Shown here: piece by piece, positions 34,108 to 41,323 of the stretch
Layout: each line of letters opens with the position of its first letter
Position numbering within the stretch: position 1 is the first letter of the stretch
NCBI RefSeq assembly: GCF_009002475.1
Contig: NZ_AP019860.1
Location: 8,739,547 to 8,803,546, forward strand
DNA: 64,000 nucleotides
Direction of reading: 5' to 3'
From: Candidatus Uabimicrobium amorphum
Lineage (GTDB): Bacteria; Planctomycetota; Uabimicrobiia; Uabimicrobiales; Uabimicrobiaceae
Translations under genes and position numbers: made by a program
Notes under the pieces: generated by a model
The model's database searches: none
The model's input: the letters and a program-made list of their open reading frames with translations, nothing else
What the model was told of the DNA's origin: nothing

Positions 34108-35565
34108 ATGGCTTTTACAATTACTATTATGGGTTTATATTTTGCAATACTTGCTGGCTTGGGTATATACAAAGCCACAAAAATAAAAAACCAAACAGAT
34201 TTTTCTGTTGCTGGTAGATCGCTCTCTCCGTGGATCCTTGTAGGAACTATGCTTGCGACTTGGGTGGGAACAGGATCGATTCTTGGAAATGCAGGAAAAG
34301 CTTATCAGACAGGGCTTGCGGCATTAATTCTACCCCTAGGTAGTATTTGTGGAATTATTTTATTAACACGCGTGGCTGGGAAAGTACGTAGTTACGAAAA
34401 GTTTACTGTTCCGGAGATTTTAGCAGATCGCTATGGCGAAACAGCGCGGTTATTGGGAGTATTTGCTTTGGTTTGCGCCTACATGGTAATCGTGAGTTAC
34501 CAATACAACGCCGGTGGCGCCGTTTTATTTACAATACTAGAAGGCTCCTCATTTCAGATTAGTCTGAAAACCGCTACTTTTTTGGCCGCTACCTTCATCA
34601 TAATATACACAATGTTGGCTGGTTTGGTAAGTGTTGCGTATACCGATGTTGGTAATGGTATTATCATGACCATTTCTCTGATGATTGCCTTTCCGTTTTT
34701 GTGGTATACCGCAGGAGGATGGAGCGGAATGGAAACTGCTTTTGCTGGCATGGGTAAATCTGGGCACATGGATTTTTGGGGAGTATACTCCAATATAGAG
34801 CTTGTCAACTTTTTGCTACCTCCTTTCCTATTGATACTAGGAGATGCGAATATGTACCAACGTTTTTTCGCTAGTAAAGATGCCGAAGGAGCCACAAAAG
34901 CAACATTTGCCTTGATTTTTTTCGTCGCCATAGTGGAAATACTCATCATTGCTTGTGCCTGGGTAGCATCAAGTCTTATTACCGAAGAAACCAAAGGTAA
35001 ATACATTCTAATTACCATCGCACACAGCTTTCTGAACCACGGTTTCCTCATATCACTTCTTGGAGCACTCATGCTCACAACAATTATTGGTATTATTATA
35101 TCAACAGCGGATTCCTATTTACTTGTTCCCGCAACAACAATCATGCGTGATGTGTACCAAACACATGTTGATCCCAATGCTGATGAAAAAACTGTCGTAC
35201 TACTTAGTAGAGCCCTCGTTGTCGCTTTAGGACTCATTGCATTTGGTGTCTCCTACGCGTTCTCAAAATCGGAGACATTTTTCACCAAAGCGTTGTACGC
35301 CTATACGATATACGGAGCGGCCATCACTCCAGCACTTGTTGCAGCGTTATTCTGGGAAAAGGTAAGTAATATCGGAGCAATCACTTCTATCATCGCCGGT
35401 ATTTTTATTACCATCATGTGGAGTGAATTAGGTAATATTTTTTCCAATTCTTTTACACAATCGGAATTTTATAAATCGACGGACGCTGTTTTACCAGCTA
35501 TTTTTGCTTCGGTCAGTTGCCTAATCATCTTTAGTTTACTATTTCCAGATAAGGCGAAAAAATAA
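34108..35565 (+). CDS. Sodium:solute symporter (SSS family)
   Basis: The 485-residue membrane protein has about 13 hydrophobic segments and the SSS hallmarks: DFSVAGRSLSPWILVGTMLATWVGTGSI (given here in two parts, DFSVAGRS and TMLATWVGTGSI, about 32-60), KFTVPEILADRYG (about 95-107) and a later TADSYLLVPATT (about 333-344). It would use a sodium gradient to import a small organic solute, but the substrate cannot be read from sequence. The start has AAGGAAATAAGT before it. Confidence 0.9.
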   Translation: MAFTITIMGLYFAILAGLGIYKATKIKNQTDFSVAGRSLSPWILVGTMLATWVGTGSILGNAGKAYQTGLAALILPLGSICGIILLTRVAGKVRSYEKFTVPEILADRYGETARLLGVFALVCAYMVIVSYQYNAGGAVLFTILEGSSFQISLKTATFLAATFIIIYTMLAGLVSVAYTDVGNGIIMTISLMIAFPFLWYTAGGWSGMETAFAGMGKSGHMDFWGVYSNIELVNFLLPPFLLILGDANMYQRFFASKDAEGATKATFALIFFVAIVEILIIACAWVASSLITEETKGKYILITIAHSFLNHGFLISLLGALMLTTIIGIIISTADSYLLVPATTIMRDVYQTHVDPNADEKTVVLLSRALVVALGLIAFGVSYAFSKSETFFTKALYAYTIYGAAITPALVAALFWEKVSNIGAITSIIAGIFITIMWSELGNIFSNSFTQSEFYKSTDAVLPAIFASVSCLIIFSLLFPDKAKK

Positions 35566-35695
35566 ACTCCCCCTAACCATAAGCTCTGAAAGCAATATAA
35601 ATAAAAGGTTTCAAAAAGAGAACACTACCAAGACAAACACCTGAAACAACTTAAGAAACCGCACTAGCCAAGGTGGTATATTTTTTAGACAATAC

Positions 35696-35795
35696 AGACC
35701 GACTACAGTCCGAGACTTCGTTAAAATATAGCTTATATTTTTTTATAAAAACTTACGTCAGTTATTACAGCCTAGATAGTCGGTCTTCCTTTTTT
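35696..35795 (+). terminator. Long-loop terminator-like structure after the symporter gene
   Basis: AGACCGACTA (35696-35705) pairs with TAGTCGGTCT (35777-35786), followed by TCCTTTTTTT. About 70 bases in the loop hold further small pairings. It could be a terminator or the end of a small RNA. The remainder of the 358-base gap holds only the promoter listed next. Confidence 0.45.
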
Positions 35796-35825
35796 TCGAC
35801 TTAATTCTACGTACAAGCATCGCAT

Positions 35826-35855
35826 TTGAAAAATTCTTGATTGGCGCGATACAAT
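35826..35855 (+). promoter_or_regulatory. Candidate promoter of the deoxynucleoside kinase operon
   Basis: TTGAAA (35826-35831) and TACAAT (35850-35855) are separated by 18 bases and lie about 70 bases before the start codon, which has an AGGTGG ribosome site. Confidence 0.5.
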
Positions 35856-35923
35856 ATAGTAGAATCTTTTTCCCTCAAGGGGTATTCACTTAAATTAATA
35901 CAAATTCAAAAAGGTGGTAAAAT

Positions 35924-36085
35924 ATGATAATTATAGAAGGAATTATTGGCGCAGGAAAAACAACCTTAAGTAAACAACTGCAACAAAAAATTCCTAAAGC
36001 AAAAGTTTTTCGTGAGCCTGTAGGTGAAAACCCTTACCTAGGCAGGTTTTATGAAAGTCCTAAAAGATGGGCGTTGGAGATGCAA
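35924..36085 (+). CDS. Deoxynucleoside kinase, exon 1 (joined to 37767-38216)
   Basis: The 54 codons encode the P-loop GIIGAGKTT (about 6-14), FREPVGENPYL (about 29-39) and FYESPKRWALEMQ (about 42-54). These are the start of dCK/dGK-type kinases, which phosphorylate deoxynucleosides for salvage. After CAA (Gln54) the reading frame enters the group II intron and would stop 9 codons later. Joining 36085 to 37767 restores ALEMQ-YFLMAHRFKMH, the conserved run of the family, in the same phase. The full spliced product would be 203 residues, normal for the family. Confidence 0.88.
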
Positions 36086-36548
36086 GTGGGACACGAAGTC
36101 TATGTTATTTGAGTTTTGCAAATTGCAAATAGTCTGGGTATAAGACTATCTCTGAGTACTAGGGCTTAAAAAAGTCCCAAGCAGTACTAAAGCTTTGAAA
36201 CAACTACTACCAAATTGTAAAAAGCCAGAGAAGACTAATATGATGAACTAAAATGAATATCCGCAAGCTTCGTTACCAACCCCTCTCACTGGTAGTTGAA
36301 AAAGAGAGATCGCTTTAAAAAAAATCTTTTTGCGTAGATTTGTATATACCTAAAAAAAGCCGGAGTAAAGGATACATCTAAGTTAGTCGTTTCTCATGAC
36401 ATAGGAACGTGGTAAGCTCTAAATTTTTTTATAAAATAACTACTATCAATTTGAATGCATTGTGTTCATATTAATAGTATTTTTTTTTGCCAAAATTTAG
36501 AGTAAAAGAGTATGGAAAAAGCCAAAGATTTTTTGTAATGAAAAATAT

Positions 36549-37676
36549 ATGCTGACTTCCATAAACGGTAGATTACTTGAAAATCTATTTTGGGCGAATT
36601 GTAATCTTGAGGAGAGTTCGATGTGCACTACAAAAAAGAATAGCACAAACTTAAATCACAGAGCTATCTTAAAAAAATATCGCAAGATAGTAAAAAATTT
36701 GCAAAGTAGAATTTTTCGAGCCGCGCAATCGGGCAACCACCGTCAAAAGAAAAATTTACAAAAGCTACTCATGCGTAGCCAGAGTAACTTTGTACTTGCA
36801 TTGGTAAAAAAAACCCGTAATTTTCATACACAACAATACCTTTGTAAAAAAACCAAACAACTGTTGCTACAACAAAAAAAGCATCTATTATCAGAGATGA
36901 TGCATACATCATCCATCAATAGTGTGCCTCTGCACAAATCTTTAGAAAATATCCAGTCTCAAGGCAAAAATCATGCGATTGTTTTTGAACTGGATGCTTG
37001 CAAGTATTCTTTGAAAAAATACATCGTAAACTTTTTTTCGCATTTTCCGTACAAAAAAGACCTTTGTCGATTACTAGAACAACAAAGTAGTCAAAAAATG
37101 CTAAAGACTTTTGCGTACACAATTCATAACCAACTAAATAACCACACACACAGTGCCATTAAGTTTATATGTTATCAAGAAAAAATACTTGTACTCGCGA
37201 ATAAAGAGAGTCAACTAAAGATTGCCTGCAAAACTTTGTACCCGCTTTTAGAAGAGTGTGGTCTTTTTGTGAAATCGCAACAGTATTCTGCATTGGAAAA
37301 TGGTATTGAATTCTCGGGATTTGCCATTCGCAAGCGCAACGACAAGACGATTGTTGAACCTAGCGAATTTGAAATTCGAAAGCATAAAAATCATTTGCGA
37401 AAATTGTGGAAATGGGCACGTGGAAAAGAAGCGAGTGTTGTCATTGCGAAAATGAACGATACCATAAAAAAATGGTGTCATTACTTTCGCTATCAACGCA
37501 GCAATAAAACCTTTAAAAATCTACAAGCCTATCAACTAAAAAAACAGCAAAAATGGGCAACGGCAAGACATCCTATGAAAAGTAAGGCGTGGGTATTCGC
37601 CAAGTACTTTGGCGAAGGGTGGCGTTTTGCTGAAGAATCCATTGTCATGCTAAAACACACTGATTTTCGTATCTGA
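36549..37676 (+). CDS. Group II intron-encoded protein: maturase domain kept, reverse transcriptase degenerate
   Basis: The 375-residue protein has the N-terminal RVT_N block KNLQSRIFRAAQSGNHRQKKNL...LLMRSQSNFVLAL (about 50-95). The C-terminal maturase domain X reads MNDTIKKWCHYFRYQ...NLQAYQ...ATARHPMKSKAWVFAKYF (about 305-360). Between them the polymerase is cut down: the region expected to read YADD is YQEK (ICYQEKILVLA, about 218), the earlier catalytic block is FELDACKYSLK, and length is well below the usual 420-600. No HNH nuclease is seen. It most likely assists splicing only and cannot copy the intron. The frame is intact, so it seems to be kept by selection. The start at 36549 has no clear ribosome site. 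Confidence 0.85.
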   Translation: MLTSINGRLLENLFWANCNLEESSMCTTKKNSTNLNHRAILKKYRKIVKNLQSRIFRAAQSGNHRQKKNLQKLLMRSQSNFVLALVKKTRNFHTQQYLCKKTKQLLLQQKKHLLSEMMHTSSINSVPLHKSLENIQSQGKNHAIVFELDACKYSLKKYIVNFFSHFPYKKDLCRLLEQQSSQKMLKTFAYTIHNQLNNHTHSAIKFICYQEKILVLANKESQLKIACKTLYPLLEECGLFVKSQQYSALENGIEFSGFAIRKRNDKTIVEPSEFEIRKHKNHLRKLWKWARGKEASVVIAKMNDTIKKWCHYFRYQRSNKTFKNLQAYQLKKQQKWATARHPMKSKAWVFAKYFGEGWRFAEESIVMLKHTDFRI

Positions 37677-37699
37677 GATATTTAGCGTTTAATCTGCTT

Positions 37700-37734
37700 G
37701 AGCCGTGTATGGTGAAAGCCGCACGCACGGTTCT
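37700..37734 (+). ncRNA. Group II intron domain V (catalytic hairpin)
   Basis: The hairpin GAGCCGTG...CACGGTTC holds the catalytic AGC triad near its base, a two-base bulge (CG) and a GAAA loop. The inner helix UAUGGU/GCCGCA has one apparent A-C mismatch by my pairing. Domain VI follows, with the candidate branch A at 37760. Confidence 0.88.
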
Positions 37735-37766
37735 GAGGGGGGAAAGAAAAATCTGACCTACCCGAT

Positions 37767-38216
37767 TATTTTTTAATGGCTCATCGTTTCAAAATGCACA
37801 TAGATGCAGTTCAGGAAGAATGGAGCACTGGAGTTACTACTGTTTTCGATCGTAGTATTTACGGTGACCGTGCTTTTGCTGATGTGCTATATGGCTATGG
37901 TCATATAGACGAACTTGGTTTTGGTTCCTACATGCAACACCGCGAATGTATGGAACGACAACTACTTGTACCACAACAAGTCATATACCTTGATGTTTCT
38001 GTGGATACAGCAATAAACCGTATCCAAAAACGAGGTCGCGACTGTGAAAAGGGTATTACAAGAGATTACCTTGAACGTTTGTCAGAAGCATACGAAAAAA
38101 TTATATCTGAGTTAGAAGGTAAGACCAATGTACAACGTTATCGTTGGGAAGATGGCTCAGACGTCGAGGATATAAAGATAGAAGGACTATTGGAATATGA
38201 AGAAATACGCTGCTAG
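37767..38216 (+). CDS. Deoxynucleoside kinase, exon 2
   Basis: The 149 codons after the intron begin YFLMAHRFKMH and contain the catalytic/substrate motif FDRSIYGDRAFA (about 24-35 of this exon) and the lid RIQKRGRDCEKGI. Both are needed for activity and are absent from exon 1. An internal ATG at 37776 could only give a fragment without the P-loop. The end overlaps the thymidine kinase start by 20 bases, so the two are translated together. Confidence 0.88.
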   Translation, partial: YFLMAHRFKMHIDAVQEEWSTGVTTVFDRSIYGDRAFADVLYGYGHIDELGFGSYMQHRECMERQLLVPQQVIYLDVSVDTAINRIQKRGRDCEKGITRDYLERLSEAYEKIISELEGKTNVQRYRWEDGSDVEDIKIEGLLEYEEIRC

Positions 38217-38796
38217 TATTGAAATGTATATAGGACCAATGTTCAGCGGTAAAAGTACCTCGTTGCGCAACAAAATGGCAGAGCTGATGGACAATGCAAA
38301 GTTTGCAGAAGATGGTCCATCCTATTATCGCTTTACTCTAGAAAAAGTGGAAAGTCCAAAGCTATCTACATGGCAAACTCACGGCGGCGTAGAAATCGAA
38401 GGCGCTTTAATTAACTCGTTCAGTCAAATAAAATGTTACACAAAACACCTACTAATAGATGAAATCCAATTTGCTTTTTATCACTGTGAAGATGACAAAG
38501 AAACAGAAACAGAAATATTTAATGAAATTATAGAGGGAAAACACGTTTATTTAGCCGGTTTAAATTTGGATTGGAAAGACGTTCCTTTCCAAACGACAGG
38601 TTATTTTACATGTATCGCAGATAAGGTTAACATACTACAGTCACGATGTCATCGTTGTGGAAAACCAGCACAGTTTACCGAAAAAATTACTCAAAGCCAA
38701 AACCGTTTCGATGAAAAAGCTCAATATTTACCTATTTGTCGGAATTGTAGAGTACAAATAATTTCAGTAGAAAGTATGCAACAAACTAGCGTCTAG
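38197..38796 (+). CDS. tdk: Thymidine kinase (TK1 type)
   Basis: The 199-residue protein has the P-loop GPMFSGKST (about 13-21), LLIDEIQF (about 87-94), the substrate lasso GLNLDWKDVPFQTTGYF (about 126-142) and a zinc knot CHRCGKPAQFT...CRNC (about 157-187). It makes dTMP from thymidine. With the deoxynucleoside kinase it forms a salvage operon. A start further in (MYIGP) is possible, but the first ATG is usual for the family. The following gap to 38970 holds a terminator. Confidence 0.92.
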   Translation: MKKYAASIEMYIGPMFSGKSTSLRNKMAELMDNAKFAEDGPSYYRFTLEKVESPKLSTWQTHGGVEIEGALINSFSQIKCYTKHLLIDEIQFAFYHCEDDKETETEIFNEIIEGKHVYLAGLNLDWKDVPFQTTGYFTCIADKVNILQSRCHRCGKPAQFTEKITQSQNRFDEKAQYLPICRNCRVQIISVESMQQTSV

Positions 38797-38917
38797 CACG
38801 GTTAGCTAAACAACTATGCGTTTTTCGTCAAACTTCCTCTTCGTCCATTATGTTGAGACTTGTATGACGAATCACAAATGCACAAGTTCTTTCTACATCT
38901 ATAAATGGATAACTCAT

Positions 38918-38950
38918 AAAATTCCTGCTTTGTAACAAAGCAGGAATTTT
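38918..38950 (+). terminator. Terminator after tdk
   Basis: A perfect 15-bp stem, AAAATTCCTGCTTTG (38918-38932) with CAAAGCAGGAATTTT (38936-38950), has a TAA loop and a short T-rich tail. Confidence 0.75.
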
Positions 38951-38969
38951 ATTTTAACAAGGAGTTTTT

Positions 38970-39425
38970 ATGAAGAAAAGATTTACATGGGTATTACTAG
39001 TGCTGATGCTTGCTTATATAGCAATTGTAGGAGTGAGTTGTATGTCTTCGCCTAAAAACATCGGTTTAGTAGATGGAAAACTACACCCATGTCCAAATAG
39101 TCCCAATTGCGTATCCAGCCAGAGCGAGCAAGCAGACAAAAAAATAGATCCTTTGAAATACAAGGGAGACTATTTAGTTGCGAAAAAAAAATTAAAAGAT
39201 GTTTTGGCGAGTCTTCCACGGACCAAAGTAGTGAAAGAGGAAGAGAAGTATTTGCATGCAGAAGCTACGACGTTCTTTTTCCGTTTTGTCGATGATTGCG
39301 AATTTTTGATCGATGATGACAAAAAAGTCATTCATGTGAGGTCAGCATCGCGCGTGGGGCATTCTGATTTGGGAGTAAATCGTAAAAGAGTAGAAAGTAT
39401 ACGTGAAAAATTTCAAGCACAATAA
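38970..39425 (+). CDS. DUF1499 lipoprotein
   Basis: The 151-residue protein has an N-terminal signal with a lipobox-like GVSC (about 21-24), then the DUF1499 marks CPNSPNCVSSQ (about 41-51), FRFVDDCEFLID (about 107-118) and VRSASRVGHSDLGVNRKRVE (about 128-147). The function of the family is unknown. It is followed at once by a strong terminator, so it stands alone. Confidence 0.88.
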   Translation: MKKRFTWVLLVLMLAYIAIVGVSCMSSPKNIGLVDGKLHPCPNSPNCVSSQSEQADKKIDPLKYKGDYLVAKKKLKDVLASLPRTKVVKEEEKYLHAEATTFFFRFVDDCEFLIDDDKKVIHVRSASRVGHSDLGVNRKRVESIREKFQAQ

Positions 39426-39472
39426 AAAAAAGAGAAGACGAAAAAGGCGGTCGCCCTTTTCGTCTTCTCTTT
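39425..39472. terminator. Strong bidirectional terminator
   Basis: AAAAGAGAAGACGAAAAAGG pairs with CCCTTTTCGTCTTCTCTTTT around a short GTCG-rich turn, flanked by A and T runs. It serves the DUF1499 gene and probably the convergent arfB-like gene. Confidence 0.88.
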
Positions 39473-39503
39473 TTATCATATAGAAAAAACATTCTGTATT
39501 CTC

Positions 39504-39932
39504 CTAGTCTGTCACTTTTTGACGCATTTTTTTCTTCTGAGATTTCATCTTTTTATTGCGCAAGATTCTTTCCTTTACCGCGCGAGGCATCTTCTTTTTC
39601 TTCCTTGCCTTTTTCACAATAAAGGCCTTCAACAAAATTTCGCGCAAGTGCTCAATACAGTATTCCAAATTTCGCTTTTGACTGCGGTACTGCGTTCCAC
39701 AAACTTGCACATCTCCTGATTTTGTGACATAAGAAGCACACTTCTCCAAAATACGCGTTCGTATGTCTTCATCAAGTTCAAGGTTGGTACTCATCAACCA
39801 TTTTAGCTGAACTTTGGTGTTGAGTTTATTGACATTTTGTCCCCCAGGTCCACCACAACGCGAGTGGGATATTTCAATTTCTTTCCAGGGAATTGTCAAA
39901 CGACTATTCACAACAATATCTTTTTCAGACAT
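39504..39932 (-). CDS. arfB: Peptide chain release factor-like ribosome rescue protein
   Basis: The 142-residue protein carries the peptidyl-tRNA hydrolysis motif GGPGGQNVNK (about 27-36) and the basic C-terminal tail expected of ArfB/YaeJ (KKARKKKKMPRAVKERI). Such proteins free stalled ribosomes that lack a stop codon. It lacks codon-recognition domains, which excludes RF1/RF2. The start has AAAGGAAAAG before the ATG at 39932. Confidence 0.9.
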   Translation of the reverse strand: MSEKDIVVNSRLTIPWKEIEISHSRCGGPGGQNVNKLNTKVQLKWLMSTNLELDEDIRTRILEKCASYVTKSGDVQVCGTQYRSQKRNLEYCIEHLREILLKAFIVKKARKKKKMPRAVKERILRNKKMKSQKKKMRQKVTD

Positions 39933-40075
39933 TTGCTTTTCCTTTCTAAAGTTTGTTTACTTCCTCCTAAGAGTCAAAATAAAATTGGTCGTTATCGAAC
40001 CATAATACGTATATTTACCCATAAAGGTTTGATATTTTTTAGTTAATGGCAAACCTATTTGATAAAAATATAATT

Positions 40076-40152
40076 GTCATCCCCGTAAAAACGGGGATCC
40101 AGCGCATAAATCCAATATAAAAATGCTAGATTCCCACTTTCGTGGGAATGAC
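40076..40152. repeat. Dispersed palindromic element (same family as 13661-13850)
   Basis: The element reads gtcatccccgt...acggggatccagcg and then attcccac...gtgggaatgac, giving outer ends GTCATCC and GGAATGAC. It reaches almost to the stop of the lipoprotein gene at 40156. The rest of the 223-base gap (39933-40155) shows no gene. Confidence 0.8.
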
Positions 40153-40155
40153 ATA

Positions 40156-40548
40156 TCACTGCTTTTGTTTTGGTGTAGCTTCATCTTTTTTCACTAGAGC
40201 TTTTACATCTTGCGGTTTTTGCTCTTCAGGTTTTAGCTGTGGCTTTTCAGAATAGAGATAGCCTTCTTTACGATAATATAGAGTAAAACCGATTAAAAGT
40301 CCAAGAGAAAAATGGTCATTACCTCCGTAGATACCTATGGAAGGAAACTGGAAGCTCATACCGCGTTCGTAATTTTGTACTCCCTTTCCTTGTAATCTCA
40401 TAAAACCTAAATCAAGTACTTGGTGATTTGCCGAAGCGAATGCCCCACCTCCCCAAGGAATATTATTCGGTTTGCGATCAGAGACAAAGTGAGCATTACA
40501 ACCAATGGTAAACGCTAAGAATACACAAAGTAGTAGTGATCGTTTCAT
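40156..40548 (-). CDS. Small lipoprotein of unknown function
   Basis: The family is not recognised. The 130 residues begin MKRSLLLCVFLAFTIGC, a good lipoprotein signal. A beta-rich middle with many aromatic and glycine residues (FSLGLLIGFTLYY) suggests an outer-membrane-facing domain, and a Lys/Pro/Glu-rich tail follows. GAGGAGG sits before the ATG at 40548. It starts 13 bases after the enoyl-CoA hydratase stop and may be in its operon. Confidence 0.65.
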   Translation of the reverse strand: MKRSLLLCVFLAFTIGCNAHFVSDRKPNNIPWGGGAFASANHQVLDLGFMRLQGKGVQNYERGMSFQFPSIGIYGGNDHFSLGLLIGFTLYYRKEGYLYSEKPQLKPEEQKPQDVKALVKKDEATPKQKQ

Positions 40549-40561
40549 AACAAAACCTCCT

Positions 40562-41314
40562 CTATTTTTTCTTAAATGCCGCGATAGCATTTTTTGTAAA
40601 GTCAGATAATACTAGTTTACCGCTTATTTCAGCGCGTTGTTCTAATAGTTCGTTCCAGTTTTCCGTTCCTTGCCATAGTACTTTTTTCAACTCGCGCATT
40701 GCTTCAGGGCTTTTTTGTGCAAGACTCTTTGCAAAATCATCGACTGCTTTGTCTAACTGAGAAATATCTTCATATGTGTCCACATATAGTCCCTTTTGCT
40801 TCGCCCACGCAGCGTCGCGCCAATCAGCATCTATTGACATCTCGCTAAATGCACTTGTACCCACTTTTCTTTCCACACCAGGACCAACGACAAATGGGCC
40901 AATACCAATGGCGAGCTCGCTCAGCTTGATGGACGCACCAGTTGTGGCCATAGCGTAATCGGCTGCGGCAATCACTCCCACACCGCCACCAACAGCTTTG
41001 CCTTGAACGCGTACAATGGTAAGTTTTGGGCAATTTTTCATCGCCAAAATAACCAAGGCAAAACCCATAAAGAAATGTTTTCCCGTATCGAAATCTTGAA
41101 TAGCAACTAATTCATCAAACGAAGCTCCGGCACAAAAAGGTCCCTCACCATCGCTTTCAAGTACCACGACATGCACATCGTCATTTTTGGCAACTTCGTC
41201 AATCGCTGCGGCAATATTGCGCAGTAATTCACCGGGAAGTGAATTTTTTTTAGGATGAAAAAACTGAACACGTGCGACGTGATCTGCAATTTTTACATCT
41301 ACTTTACCGCTCAT
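40562..41314 (-). CDS. Enoyl-CoA hydratase/isomerase family protein
   Basis: The 250-residue crotonase-fold protein has the oxyanion-hole segments GPFCAGASFDEL (about 57-68) and VQGKAVGGGVGVIAAADYAMA (in two parts, about 102-122) and keeps the Glu of SELAIGIGP (about 131). It hydrates or isomerises acyl-CoA. Its gene begins nine bases after paaZ, so a role in opening or processing the same aromatic CoA ring is likely. Which crotonase of phenylacetate breakdown it would be (PaaF or PaaG) cannot be told from sequence alone. Confidence 0.85.
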   Translation of the reverse strand: MSGKVDVKIADHVARVQFFHPKKNSLPGELLRNIAAAIDEVAKNDDVHVVVLESDGEGPFCAGASFDELVAIQDFDTGKHFFMGFALVILAMKNCPKLTIVRVQGKAVGGGVGVIAAADYAMATTGASIKLSELAIGIGPFVVGPGVERKVGTSAFSEMSIDADWRDAAWAKQKGLYVDTYEDISQLDKAVDDFAKSLAQKSPEAMRELKKVLWQGTENWNELLEQRAEISGKLVLSDFTKNAIAAFKKK

Positions 41315-41323
41315 AGGTGTCTC

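Larger units (their letters stand above)
36086..37766 (+). mobile_element. Group II intron inserted in the deoxynucleoside kinase gene
   Basis: The 1,681-base intron starts GTGGGACACGAAG, close to the consensus GTGYG, and ends CCTACCCGAT, with the AY end and an adenine seven bases from the 3' end as branch point. Domain V is at 37700-37734. Domains I-IV occupy about 460 bases before the ORF. The splice sites are set by restoring an uninterrupted kinase frame. The intron sits on the same strand as its host. I see no second copy in the window. Boundary confidence is high from agreement of intron consensus and protein frame. Confidence 0.9.

Noticed and set aside
34554..35078. 174-codon minus-strand frame inside the symporter gene
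   Set aside because: It is antisense to conserved membrane helices of the sodium:solute symporter and has no start signals.
35924..36112. A 62-residue stand-alone kinase fragment
   Set aside because: Its last nine codons come from the intron; the joined exons give a normal full-length kinase.
37776..38216. A separate gene beginning at ATG 37776
   Set aside because: It would lack the P-loop; the upstream codons YFL fit the kinase family and the intron end, so it is exon 2.
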